From: Streptomyces reniochalinae | Lineage (GTDB): Bacteria; Actinomycetota; Actinomycetes; Streptomycetales; Streptomycetaceae | Assembly: GCF_003323735.1 (NCBI RefSeq) | Contig: NZ_QOIM01000023.1 | Location: 157,826 to 221,825 of the forward strand | DNA: 64,000 nucleotides | Direction of reading: 5' to 3' | Part shown: positions 28,283 to 36,175 of the stretch, one piece after another | Position numbering within the stretch: position 1 is the first letter of the stretch | How the letters are laid out: each line of letters starts with the position of its first letter | Notes under the pieces: generated by a model | What the model was told of the DNA's origin: nothing | Database searches by the model: none | What the model saw: only the letters and a program-made list of their open reading frames with translations | Program-made: the position numbers and the translations under genes

Positions 28283-28825
28283 ATGCAGATCGTTCCGGTC
28301 CCCTTCGACCACCCGGACGCGCGGAAACTCAACGACCTCGTGCTCCAGGAATACACACAGCGCTACGGCGACCCGGAAGGCGACGCGACCCCGCTGGCCC
28401 CGGCGATGTTCCGGCCCCCGCGCGGCCTGTATCTCCTGGCCTACGACGACGCGCAGCAGCCCGTCGCCACGGGTGGCTGGCGCGCCATGGACGCCGGCCG
28501 TACGGCGGCCGGCGACGGCAACGAGGGCGGCTCCGACGAGGACGGGGAGAACTACGCGGACGGCGACGCCGAGCTCAAGCGCATGTACGTCGTGCCCGAC
28601 GCACGTGGACACGGCCTGGCGCGGCGCATCCTCGCCCTGCTCGAAGACGATGCCCGCGAGGCGGGGCGGACGCGCATGGTGCTGGAAACCGGCGTCCACC
28701 AGCCGGAGGCGATCGCGCTGTACACCTCTTCCGGCTACGGGCCGGCGCGGGAGAAATTCGGGCACTACCGGTTCCACGAGGAGAGCCGGTGCTTCGAGAA
28801 GTCACTGGACGACACCCCTTTGTGA
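28283..28825 (+). CDS. GNAT-family N-acetyltransferase
   Basis: The 180-aa protein has the GNAT core: strand GLYLLAYDDAQQPVATGGWR, the acetyl-CoA loop MYVVPDARGHGLARRIL (V-x-x-x-x-R-G-x-G) and a late ALYTSSGY. An Asp/Glu/Gly-rich insertion (~residues 72-92) interrupts the sheet. The substrate is unknown. TACGCT (28270-28275) is 7 bases before the ATG at 28283, so it is probably leaderless. It is divergent from xthA. Confidence 0.88.
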   Translation: MQIVPVPFDHPDARKLNDLVLQEYTQRYGDPEGDATPLAPAMFRPPRGLYLLAYDDAQQPVATGGWRAMDAGRTAAGDGNEGGSDEDGENYADGDAELKRMYVVPDARGHGLARRILALLEDDAREAGRTRMVLETGVHQPEAIALYTSSGYGPAREKFGHYRFHEESRCFEKSLDDTPL

Positions 28826-28929
28826 GTCCGCTCCCCTGCGGGAACCCGGTCCCCCTCTGTGAATCCGGCCCTCTACGGGAATCCTGTTCGCTGACCTGAT
28901 GCGCCGGCCTGGGGCGACGTCCTGGTCCG

Positions 28930-29670
28930 TCAGCCTTCCTCGGGAACGTCGTCCACGGGGGGAGTCTCCGGCTCGCCCCGGGCGAACTCCGCCGCGACCG
29001 CGATGCCCAGATCCTCCATCGAGGCCACTCGCACAGAGCCGTTTTCGACACCCTCCAGCGCAGCGGTCAGGGCGCGCCCCGGCGGCATCTCGATCCAGCG
29101 CTCGGCGCCGCTCTCCCGCAGTGCCGTGACGGTCTCCGTCCAGCGCACCGGCAGCGCGACCGACCTGGCCAGATCGTCGAAGACCCCGTTCGCGTCGCCT
29201 GTCAGGCACGCCCCGCCGGTGCACGTCACGTACGGCAGCTCGTGCGGGCGGCGCCGCACGGTGGCCAGGTGCTGTGCCATGCGGATGCCGAGATCGTGCG
29301 GGGGCTCCTGCGCCCGCTCCAGCAGTTCGGCGCGGATCCTGACCGCCCGCAGCGCCTCCGAAAGAGTGAGCAGCCCAGCGGATACGGCGGCGGCGAAGGC
29401 GCCGGCCCCGTGTCCCGTCACCACAGCGGGCCGCACCTCCTCGTCCTCCGTGAGCGCGCGGGCCCCGGCCACACCGGCGATCAGCAGGCAGACGTGCCGT
29501 GCCACCTCGGACGACGCGAGCGCGTCCGCGGTGTCGAGCTCCGCGACCCCTCCGGGGTGCTCGCACTCGGCCTCGGCCAGTACGGTCGCCGACGCGGCGG
29601 TGTCGGGCAACCGGTGCAGCGTGCCCGGCCGCAGCGAGCCGGTACCGGGAAAGAGGAACGCGACGTTCAT
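28930..29670 (-). CDS. Acyltransferase-like protein (FabD/MdcH fold) lacking the catalytic Ser
   Basis: The 246-aa protein begins MNVAFLFPGTGS like a malonyl-CoA:ACP acyltransferase and ends with VRWTETVTALRESGAERWIEMPPG, the FabD C-terminal signature. The nucleophile motif GHSxGE is replaced by TGHGAGAFAAA, so Ser is Gly, and I do not see the downstream catalytic His box. It is ~50 residues shorter than FabD, with a reduced small subdomain. It is therefore probably a pseudoenzyme or a non-catalytic binding protein. No PKS or fatty acid gene lies nearby. Confidence 0.75.
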   Translation of the reverse strand: MNVAFLFPGTGSLRPGTLHRLPDTAASATVLAEAECEHPGGVAELDTADALASSEVARHVCLLIAGVAGARALTEDEEVRPAVVTGHGAGAFAAAVSAGLLTLSEALRAVRIRAELLERAQEPPHDLGIRMAQHLATVRRRPHELPYVTCTGGACLTGDANGVFDDLARSVALPVRWTETVTALRESGAERWIEMPPGRALTAALEGVENGSVRVASMEDLGIAVAAEFARGEPETPPVDDVPEEG

Positions 29671-29783
29671 GCGGCCACCCTTTCCTGCCCGGCCCCGCTA
29701 TGCCAGCCACCCCTCCCACACGCCCTGCCCCGACCACCCTCCGGTTGCCTCGGATGTCCCGTGGTCCCGTCGTCGCGTCGTCA

Positions 29784-29848
29784 CCCCCTTTGGACGTCCC
29801 ACCGTCCCCTTCGGACGTCCCGCCGTCCCCCTCCGGACATCCCCTCGT
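29784..29848. repeat. Three degenerate 21-22 bp repeats upstream of the DUF1269-like gene
   Basis: Units resembling CCCCTTCGGACGTCCCGCCGT occur at 29784, 29806 and 29827 within the 256-bp gap between two divergent genes. I see no gene in that gap. Confidence 0.5.
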
Positions 29849-29926
29849 CGTCCCTCCGGGCGCCCCGTCGTCCGGTCGCCGCCCGCTGCGGATGCCGAGC
29901 GTCCACGGAGCGCCGATGGTGGGCGT

Positions 29927-30538
29927 ATGACGGAATACATCGTGTTCGCCGATTTCACCGAACGCGGCACCCAGGCGGCACTGCGTGCGCTCGACAGGCT
30001 GGAGGCCGCGCACCGCGCCGGAACGGTCGCGCTGCGCGAGGCGCGCGTGATCGGACGGAACGCGGAAGGGGAGGCGGAGATCGTCGGCGAGGTGGACGAC
30101 ACCGGCAGCGCCACCGGCTTCGCCGTCGGCGGTCTGATCGGTGCCCTCGTGGGGCTGATGGGAGGCCCTGCGGGGGCGCTGCTGGGGTTCGGCGCCGGCG
30201 GCCTCATCGGCGGCGGGCACGACGCGCGACGGGTGATCGAGACGAACGAGGGCCTGGAGGAGTTGACGGCGGAGATCCCGCCGGGCAGCACCGTGGTGGT
30301 GGCGGACCTCGACGAGGAGTCCACCGACCCGGCCGACGCGGCTCTGGGGCCCGGAGTGAGCCGCTACCTGGCTTCCCGGGTCCGCAGGGACCTGGAGGAC
30401 ACGCTCTCGAGTCCGCAGGTGCCGCCGAACGCGTCGGACGCCCCCACGGGGCCGATCACCGGGCACGAGGCCGGTCCCTCGGGGGAGGGCGAGAGCGCGC
30501 GGGAGAGCGGCGGGGAGGAGCACTGGTGGCGGCGGTAG
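29927..30538 (+). CDS. DUF1269/DUF6325-like glycine-zipper protein
   Basis: The 203-aa protein starts MTEYIVFADFTERGTQAALRAL, a ferredoxin-like strand-helix typical of DUF1269. A central hydrophobic Gly/Ala-rich segment follows (~60-90, GLIGALVGLMGG... then GFGAGGLIGGGHD) that can insert in or associate with membranes. The second half repeats the alpha/beta unit (PPGSTVVVADLDEE), and the tail is acidic and disordered. Function is unknown. It ends 17 bp before the SMR exporter gene, so both are probably one transcript. Confidence 0.82.
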   Translation: MTEYIVFADFTERGTQAALRALDRLEAAHRAGTVALREARVIGRNAEGEAEIVGEVDDTGSATGFAVGGLIGALVGLMGGPAGALLGFGAGGLIGGGHDARRVIETNEGLEELTAEIPPGSTVVVADLDEESTDPADAALGPGVSRYLASRVRRDLEDTLSSPQVPPNASDAPTGPITGHEAGPSGEGESARESGGEEHWWRR

Positions 30539-30555
30539 CACGGAAGGATCAGGGC

Positions 30556-30876
30556 ATGGGCCTGGCGTGGGGCGTACTGATCGTTTCCGGATGCCTGGAG
30601 ACCCTGTGGGCGACGGCTCTGGAGGCGTCGAAGAACTTCAGCCGTCTGTGGCCCTCTCTCCTCTTCCTCGTCGCCCTCGCCGCCAGCATGGCGGGACTGT
30701 CCTACGCCGTGTCGCAGATCCCCCTCGGCACGGCGTACGCGGTGTGGGTGGGGATCGGCGCGGTCGGAACCGCGCTCTACGGGATGGCGGTGCTGGGCGA
30801 CTCGGCGACGGTGACGCGGCTTATGTGTCTGCTGCTCATCGTCGGCGGAGTGGTGGGATTGAAGCTGCTCCACTGA
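30556..30876 (+). CDS. SMR-family exporter, SugE/Gdx type
   Basis: The 106-aa protein has four membrane helices and aligns along its length with SugE/Gdx: the essential Glu in GCLETLWATALEAS, the GTAYAVWVGIGAVGTAL helix 3 signature, and a C-terminal GVVGLKLLH. The family includes guanidinium exporters as well as quaternary-ammonium pumps; helix 1 differs from the WAVGLKYT of E. coli Gdx, so guanidinium specificity is not certain. It lies 17 bp after the DUF1269-like gene and no guanidine riboswitch was seen. Confidence 0.9.
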   Translation: MGLAWGVLIVSGCLETLWATALEASKNFSRLWPSLLFLVALAASMAGLSYAVSQIPLGTAYAVWVGIGAVGTALYGMAVLGDSATVTRLMCLLLIVGGVVGLKLLH

Positions 30877-31008
30877 GACCGCCACAGGCGCGACGGCGAC
30901 GACTGCGACGGGCGACACCTCGCCCCTGTCGGCGCGCCCTGCCCAGAGCGTCCGCTCGGCGGCGCGGCCGGCCTTCTCCGCCAGAGGTCACACCACTTTT
31001 GCGGGTTC

Positions 31009-31037
31009 TTTACATGTCCCTGCCAGCTCATTAGGTT
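31009..31037 (+). promoter_or_regulatory. HrdB-type promoter of the secreted-protein gene
   Basis: TTTACA (31009-31014) and TAGGTT (31032-31037) are separated by exactly 17 bases. The start codon lies 111 bases downstream of the -10. Confidence 0.55.
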
Positions 31038-31147
31038 GACGCCCGCGCACCACCGTCCCGCTCTTCTCCAGCCAGGGGACCGGCGGACGGCAGCCGGCTG
31101 CTTCTCCCGCCTCGCCCGCCCGCCGCCCCGCTCCGAAAGGCAGGCCC

Positions 31148-31702
31148 ATGACCCCCACACGCCGTGCCCTCACCGCCCTCCTCGGAACCGCCGCAGCCGC
31201 CGCTTTGACGCTCACCGGCGCGGGGAGCGCGCAGGCCGCCGCGGGAGCGTCCCCCGCGGACGTGTCCCGCAGCTCCGCGCCGCCCGCCGCAGCGGCCCCC
31301 CAGCTCCTCGCCAAGCTCACGCACGCGCAGGCGACCGCCAAGTTCCGCGGCGCGGGTATCACCTGGACCTCCAGCGGCGGCTGTTCGGACCGCAACACCC
31401 CGACCTGCACCTCGTTCGACGGGCTGCGTTCCCAGACGGCGGACGGCGCGGTCACCCTGAAGAGCGCGTCCGGCTGTGCCGTCCGTCTCACCGGCGGCAC
31501 GGAGACGGGCCACGCCTCGGGCACGTACAGCCACTGGAACGGCTACAAGCTCGACATGTCGCTCTCCAGCTGCCTGGACAACTACATCACCGGCACCTTC
31601 ACCTCCATCGGCGGTTCGAAGTGGAAGTCGGGCTCCGGGAACGTCTACTACCGCGAGGGCAACCACTGGGACGTCACCTACTACAACTGCGGCGGCTGCT
31701 AG
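31148..31702 (+). CDS. Secreted six-cysteine protein, conserved hypothetical
   Basis: The 184-aa protein has a Sec signal peptide (MTPTRRALTALLGTAAAAAL, with cleavage after AQA near residue 30) and an Ala/Pro-rich spacer. A ~130-residue domain then begins KFRGAGITWTSSGGCSDRN, with six Cys: GGCSDR, PTCTSF, SGCAVR, SSCLDN and the final YYNCGGC. These could form three disulfides. The domain resembles the modules found at the end of some Streptomyces cell-wall hydrolases, but I do not recognise a catalytic site. It is a single gene with its own promoter. Confidence 0.82.
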   Translation: MTPTRRALTALLGTAAAAALTLTGAGSAQAAAGASPADVSRSSAPPAAAAPQLLAKLTHAQATAKFRGAGITWTSSGGCSDRNTPTCTSFDGLRSQTADGAVTLKSASGCAVRLTGGTETGHASGTYSHWNGYKLDMSLSSCLDNYITGTFTSIGGSKWKSGSGNVYYREGNHWDVTYYNCGGC

Positions 31703-31753
31703 CCCGGCAGGAAGACCGTCGGCAGGCGCTCCGGCAAGGGGCGCACAGCGCGT

Positions 31754-31826
31754 CCAGTGCGCCCAGTGCGCCCAGTGCGCCCAGTGCGCCCAGTGCGCCC
31801 AGTGTCATGGTGCGCACTGGGCGCAC
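31754..31826. repeat. 9-bp tandem repeat joined to its inverted copy (hairpin)
   Basis: Five perfect copies and one partial copy of CCAGTGCGC (31754-31807) are followed by GCGCACTGGGCGCAC (31812-31826), the inverse of the repeat. The last can pair with 31784-31798 or, shifted by 9, with earlier copies. It lies between convergent genes and probably serves as a terminator. Confidence 0.8.
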
Positions 31827-31931
31827 CTGTGGGGCCGTCGCGTGGCCTGCGCCGCGCCCGTCCCGGCAGCGGCGCCGGTGCGCGCCCGGGCGCCGGAGCG
31901 CTGTCCGGCTCATGGCGCGCTCGGCGCACTC

Positions 31932-32840
31932 TTACGGCTGCGCCCTGTAGAGGGCTGTCGCGAAAGAGGCGGTGACCCGGACCGGTTCGGACAGCGCGCT
32001 CACGCGCGCCCGCAGCTCGTCCGGCTCGACGTGGCGCGCGGTGGGCCCCATGAAGACGAGGTTTTCCACGTCCTGCCGCGACATCTCCACGGTGTACTCC
32101 AGGGCCTTCGCGCACTCCCTCGCGAAACGTGCGCTCAGGGTGCGCTCCAGACGCTCTTCCTTCTCCGGGTCGATCTCCAGCAGGCCCAGCCGCTCCCGTA
32201 GTTCAGCCAGGTGCCGCCGGGTCGGTGTCACGACCAGCAGGGCTCCCCCAGGACGCAGCACCCGGTGGAACTCCGCACCGTTGCGCGGGGCGAACACGTT
32301 GAGGACGACGTCCACGCACCCGTCCTCGACGGGGAACGGCCGCCAGACGTCCCAGCTCGCCGCGCCCGCCCGGGGATGTGTCCGCGCGGCGCGGCGCAGC
32401 GCGTACTGCGACGTGTCCAACGCCAGCCCGACCGCGCCCGGCGCCGCGTCCAGCACGGCCGCGAGGTAGTGCCCCGTACCGGCCCCGGCATCGAGAACCG
32501 TGCTCCCCGCGGGCAGGTCCAGCGAGGCAGCGGTCCGCGCGAGAGCGTCCGTGAGCGGCCCGTAGTGCCCCGCGGCCAGAAATTCCGTCCGCGCCCCCAC
32601 CATGGCCGCGCTGTCGGCGTTGACCGTGCGCTTCGCGCCGGACAGCAGGCTGACGTATCCCTGGCGTGCCACGTCGAAGGTGTGCCGTCCCGCGCAGCGC
32701 AGTGACCGGTCCGTCACATCGAGCGGCCCCTGGCAGACGGGGCACCGGACGACGCTGCCCGCCAGCAGCTCCCACGGACCACGCCAGGCGCTGACGTCAC
32801 GGCGGGCGGTTTCCTGGCCGGCGATCGGCGGTTCGGACAT
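31932..32840 (-). CDS. 23S rRNA (guanine-N1)-methyltransferase, RlmA/TlrB type
   Basis: The 302-aa protein has a zinc finger (CPVCQGPLDVTDRSLRCAGRHTFD) followed by GYVSLLSG, then the SAM fold with VLDAGAGTGHYLAAV and NVFAPRNGAEFHRVLRPGG. This layout is RlmA. The actinobacterial group RlmA(II)/TlrB methylates G748 in hairpin 35 of 23S rRNA and can protect against tylosin-type macrolides. Sequence alone does not separate G745 from G748 specificity. It is convergent with the secreted-protein gene. Confidence 0.9.
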   Translation of the reverse strand: MSEPPIAGQETARRDVSAWRGPWELLAGSVVRCPVCQGPLDVTDRSLRCAGRHTFDVARQGYVSLLSGAKRTVNADSAAMVGARTEFLAAGHYGPLTDALARTAASLDLPAGSTVLDAGAGTGHYLAAVLDAAPGAVGLALDTSQYALRRAARTHPRAGAASWDVWRPFPVEDGCVDVVLNVFAPRNGAEFHRVLRPGGALLVVTPTRRHLAELRERLGLLEIDPEKEERLERTLSARFARECAKALEYTVEMSRQDVENLVFMGPTARHVEPDELRARVSALSEPVRVTASFATALYRAQP

Positions 32841-32966
32841 CGGGGCTCTCTCGGGCAGCGGGCGGCCTCCCAGGCTACCGCCGTGTTTCCCACCGCCACG
32901 CGCCCTCGGGCACCGCGGGGGAAGCCGGACGTACCGCCAGGGTGCATACGGGAGCGTTGCCGGGGA

Positions 32967-33638
32967 CTACGGGCGCTGAGGGGATTCTCCGGACTCCCCC
33001 TGCGGACGCTCGCGGAACGCCCCGGAGAACCGGTCCGCCGCCTCGCCCCGCAGCCTGCCCGGCGGCAGGGCGCGCCCGAAGGCGACGAGCAGCAGGTCCT
33101 GTGCCGCGCCGCGGACCGGCATGCCGGAGGCGCCACCGTACGACCACTCGAGATCGTCCGCGCGCAACGCGACGCCCGTGAGGTCGGCGCCGAAGAACTT
33201 CAGGCTCCGCGGTGTGACGCCCTCCAGCAGCAGGCGGACGCGTTCCAGGGGAACGCGCCGCTCGTGCCCCAGTGCGACGGTGATGTCCAGCCCGTGCACC
33301 ACGTCGTGTCCCAGCGCCGCCGTCGGACCGCCCACGGGCGGTGTCCAGGGGTGGTGGGCGTTGTCCCGCAGAGCCGCCGCCAGCTCCGCCTCGCTCATGG
33401 CGGCGGCGTCCCGACGGGCGCACGTGTCGGTCATCCTGTGCAGCCGGCCGCGTGCCCGGAGGAGTTCGCGCACCATCTGGGCGCGCCCTGTGCGGAATCC
33501 GAACGACATGTGGGCGGCCACTTCGCGCACGCGCCACCCTGTGCACAGTGAGGGTGCCTCCCATTGCTCCTCCGTCAGCCCGTCCAACAGCGCGGCGAGT
33601 TCCACGCGTTCGTCTGCGATCGCACCCCTGATGTCCAC
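32967..33638 (-). CDS. Mycothiol-dependent maleylpyruvate isomerase-family (DinB-like) protein
   Basis: The 223-aa helical-bundle protein has the MDMPI_N pattern: ADERVELAALLDGLTEEQWEAPSLCTGWRVREVAAHM, then HDVVHGLDI with the candidate metal His residues, and a smaller C-terminal domain. Members use mycothiol, the actinobacterial thiol, for isomerisation or S-transfer; the substrate is unknown. It lies 126 bp downstream of the RlmA-type gene on the same strand. Confidence 0.86.
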   Translation of the reverse strand: MDIRGAIADERVELAALLDGLTEEQWEAPSLCTGWRVREVAAHMSFGFRTGRAQMVRELLRARGRLHRMTDTCARRDAAAMSEAELAAALRDNAHHPWTPPVGGPTAALGHDVVHGLDITVALGHERRVPLERVRLLLEGVTPRSLKFFGADLTGVALRADDLEWSYGGASGMPVRGAAQDLLLVAFGRALPPGRLRGEAADRFSGAFRERPQGESGESPQRP

Positions 33639-33771
33639 GCCGCTCCCGCCTCCCCTGTCGACCCGTTGTGCTGTTCCCTCCCCAGCCTGGGTGGCCTCCG
33701 AGGTATAAGTCCAAGACAGGCTTCTTCTCCTGTGCAGAAGCGCCGGTTATGAGCTGTCTAGCCTGTTTCCC

Positions 33772-34767
33772 ATGGACCTACGTCAGCTCCAGCTCTTCGC
33801 CGCTGTCGCCGAAGAGGGCAGCTTCACCCGTGCCGCGGCCCGTCTGCACCTGGCCCAGCCGGGCGTCAGCGCCCGCATACGGCAGCTCGAACGCGAGTTG
33901 GGCCACGTGCTGCTGGACCGTTCCGGCGCCGGACGCTCCGGCACCGGCCGCTCCGGCGGCTCCCCTCGTGCGGGCCGGCCCGTGACGCCCACCCGGGTCG
34001 GCGAGGCCGTGCTGCCGTACGCCCGGGCCGCGCTGGAGGCCGTCGAGAACGTCCGGCACGCCGCTGACGCCTTCACCGGGCTGCTGCGCGGACATGTCTC
34101 CGTCGGACTCGTCTCCGGCGCGACGGACGCCCGGGGCAGGTTCGACATCGCCTCCGTACTGGCCGACTTCCACGACGAGCACCCGCACGTGGAGATCGCA
34201 CTCACCGAGGACACCTCGGACCGCATGCTGCGCGCACTGCGCCACGGCGCACTCGACATCGCGGTCGCCGGACTGCCCGACGGGCACCCGCCGCCGGGCA
34301 CCGACGCGGACATCGTGGTCGACGAGCCGGTGGTCGTCGCCGTCGCGCCCGACGACCCGCTGCTGTCGGAAACCAGGCCCCTGCGCTGGACGGCCCTGCG
34401 GGACCGCGCCCTGATCAGCCTGCCCCGCGGAACGGGGCTGCGCGGCGTGCTGGAACAGGTGTGCGCGCAGGCGGGTTTCCAGCCGCGGGTCGCCTTCGAG
34501 GCCGCGGCGCCGCCACTGCTCGCGCAGCTGGCGGCGCGTGGGCTGGGCGTCGCCGTCGTACCGGGCATGCCGCCTGAGGCGGCGTTTCCCCTCGGCCTGC
34601 GCACCCTGCGCCCGGCCCCGGAGGCCCGCGCCCGGATCGGCCTCACGTGGCGCACCGGAGGCCCCGCGAGCCCCGCGGCCCGCGCACTGCTGGCGCCCCT
34701 GCGAGCAGCGCTCACCACACCGCGCTCGGACGGCGGGCCCGACGCCTTGGAGGAGTGGAGACGGTGA
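33772..34767 (+). CDS. LysR-family transcriptional regulator with an enlarged wing
   Basis: The 331-aa protein starts MDLRQLQLFAAVAEEGSFTRAA with the LysR helix-turn-helix (LHLAQPGVSARIRQLERELG), then a linker helix and the ligand-binding domain. Between LLDRSG and VTPTRVGEA is a Gly/Ser/Arg-rich insertion of ~17 residues that is absent from ordinary LysR wings. TAGCCT (33759-33764) lies 7 bases before the ATG, so the mRNA is probably leaderless. It is divergent from the MDMPI-like gene, a candidate target. Confidence 0.92.
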   Translation: MDLRQLQLFAAVAEEGSFTRAAARLHLAQPGVSARIRQLERELGHVLLDRSGAGRSGTGRSGGSPRAGRPVTPTRVGEAVLPYARAALEAVENVRHAADAFTGLLRGHVSVGLVSGATDARGRFDIASVLADFHDEHPHVEIALTEDTSDRMLRALRHGALDIAVAGLPDGHPPPGTDADIVVDEPVVVAVAPDDPLLSETRPLRWTALRDRALISLPRGTGLRGVLEQVCAQAGFQPRVAFEAAAPPLLAQLAARGLGVAVVPGMPPEAAFPLGLRTLRPAPEARARIGLTWRTGGPASPAARALLAPLRAALTTPRSDGGPDALEEWRR

Positions 34768-34846
34768 GCTGCTTTCCGCAGACCGTGGGGGCACAGGCAC
34801 CGACGGCCTTGCCTGCACCAATGGCAACGGTGCTTCCCGGCCCGGT

Positions 34847-34876
34847 GGCTCGGAACCCTCCGGAGGGTTCCGAGCC
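34847..34876. terminator. Perfect 30-bp palindrome, bidirectional terminator
   Basis: GGCTCGGAACCCTCC (34847-34861) is directly followed by its exact inverse (34862-34876), between the convergent LysR and glycosyltransferase genes. Confidence 0.75.
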
Positions 34877-34900
34877 GACCGCCTCAGGGTCCGCGAGACC

Positions 34901-36175
34901 TCAGTCGCCGATCCCGGCGTACTCCTCGATGAGTTCCACGGCGCGCCGCGTACCGCCCTCAGCGCGTGCCTGGGCGCTCAGTCCGGCCGATCGGCGTGCT
35001 ACCTCCGGATCGTCGGCGAGGGCGGTCAGGGCCGCGCGCAGCCGTTCGGGAGTGGCCTCCTCGGTGTCGATCCGCCGCGCGACCCCCAGGGACACCAGTC
35101 GGTCCGCGTTGTCGAACTGCTCCGCTCCCTGCGGTACGGCGATCATCGGCGTCGCGGTCAGCAGCCCCTCCGCGCTGCCGCCCATCCCGGCGTGCGTGAC
35201 GAAGGCGTCGGCCTGCTCGAGGATCGCCAACTGCGGCACCCACGAGTGCACTTCCACGTTGCCGGGAACGGGCCCCAGCTGCGCCGGCTCCGTGTACTTG
35301 CCGATCTGCAACACGACGTGCCAGCCGGGCAGCCCGCCGAACGCCGCCACACAGCGCCGGTAGAACTCCGGCTGGCGGGTGTAGGCGGAACCCAGCGAGA
35401 CCAGCAGCACCCGCTCGGCGCCCTCCGGACGCTGCCAGGTGCCGCGCGCCCCGGGAGCACCGAAGCAGGGACCGACGAAGCTGGCACGCTCGCTGTCCAC
35501 CTCGTCGGCCTTCGGCTGCATGACGCGGGGGATCAGCGCCAGCGCCCGCGGGGGCAGACTCATGTACGTGGCGACATCCGTCGTGGTGGCGCCGCAACCC
35601 GCCAGCCAGGAAGCGTATTTGGCCAGGTAGGCGTCGGCGCCCGGCAGCGCCCACAGGTGCGCCCCGATGTCGTCTTGATAGCTGTCCCAGGCGACGAACG
35701 TGGGCGAGAGCTGCATCACCGGGCGGCTCTGCGCCTCGGCCAGGGCCCGCGTCGCCATGGCGCCGATGTCGTGCAGATAGAGATCGGGGCGGTCCTGGTC
35801 GTAGAGGGCACGCAGCTGGGGCAGCGCGCCGATCGAGTCGTCGAGGAAGACCTCCATGGCGGCGATGGGGTCCTCCGGCCACGTGTTGTCGGCCACGGGC
35901 AGCGTGGAGTGGTACGGCAGGAACTCCGCGCCGGTGGAGGTCACCAGATCGGCGACGGCCGGGTCGTTGGCGTACGTCACCCGGTGGCCACGCGCGACGA
36001 GCGCCCGGACGACCTCCAGGCTGGGCAGCACATGGCTGACGGCGGGAATGCCGATCATCGCCAGATGACCGGGCCGGGCGGCGCGAGGGAACGCCGGAAC
36101 GTCCGGACGGACCTCGGCTTGCGGATCCTGGGAGGCTCGTGACGCCTGGGCGGAGGCGTGCGGGGTGCGGGTCAT
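34901..36175 (-). CDS. Macrolide-type UDP-glycosyltransferase (OleD/Mgt-like)
   Basis: A GT1/GT-B enzyme of 424 aa. After a ~38-residue extension comes the acceptor half with the catalytic HxxP of AVSHVLPSLEV, then LYLHDIG. The donor half has VLLVSLGSAYTRQPEFYRR, HSWVPQLAILEQADAFVTHAG, and the GT1 signature ending TPMIAVPQGAEQFDNADR. It closely follows Streptomyces antibioticus OleD, which glucosylates macrolides from UDP-glucose and inactivates them. It is monocistronic and not inside an antibiotic cluster, so self-protection or xenobiotic glycosylation is likely. Confidence 0.9.
   Translation of the reverse strand: MTRTPHASAQASRASQDPQAEVRPDVPAFPRAARPGHLAMIGIPAVSHVLPSLEVVRALVARGHRVTYANDPAVADLVTSTGAEFLPYHSTLPVADNTWPEDPIAAMEVFLDDSIGALPQLRALYDQDRPDLYLHDIGAMATRALAEAQSRPVMQLSPTFVAWDSYQDDIGAHLWALPGADAYLAKYASWLAGCGATTTDVATYMSLPPRALALIPRVMQPKADEVDSERASFVGPCFGAPGARGTWQRPEGAERVLLVSLGSAYTRQPEFYRRCVAAFGGLPGWHVVLQIGKYTEPAQLGPVPGNVEVHSWVPQLAILEQADAFVTHAGMGGSAEGLLTATPMIAVPQGAEQFDNADRLVSLGVARRIDTEEATPERLRAALTALADDPEVARRSAGLSAQARAEGGTRRAVELIEEYAGIGD

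Noticed and set aside
28930..29670. A functional malonyl-CoA:ACP transacylase (fabD)
   Set aside because: The nucleophilic Ser and the His box are absent.
30539..30555. Guanidine riboswitch before the SugE-like gene
   Set aside because: Only 17 bases separate it from the upstream gene, too few for a riboswitch.
31932..36175. A macrolide biosynthetic or dedicated resistance cluster
   Set aside because: No PKS, sugar or tailoring genes are present, and both resistance-like genes occur widely as single genes in the genus.
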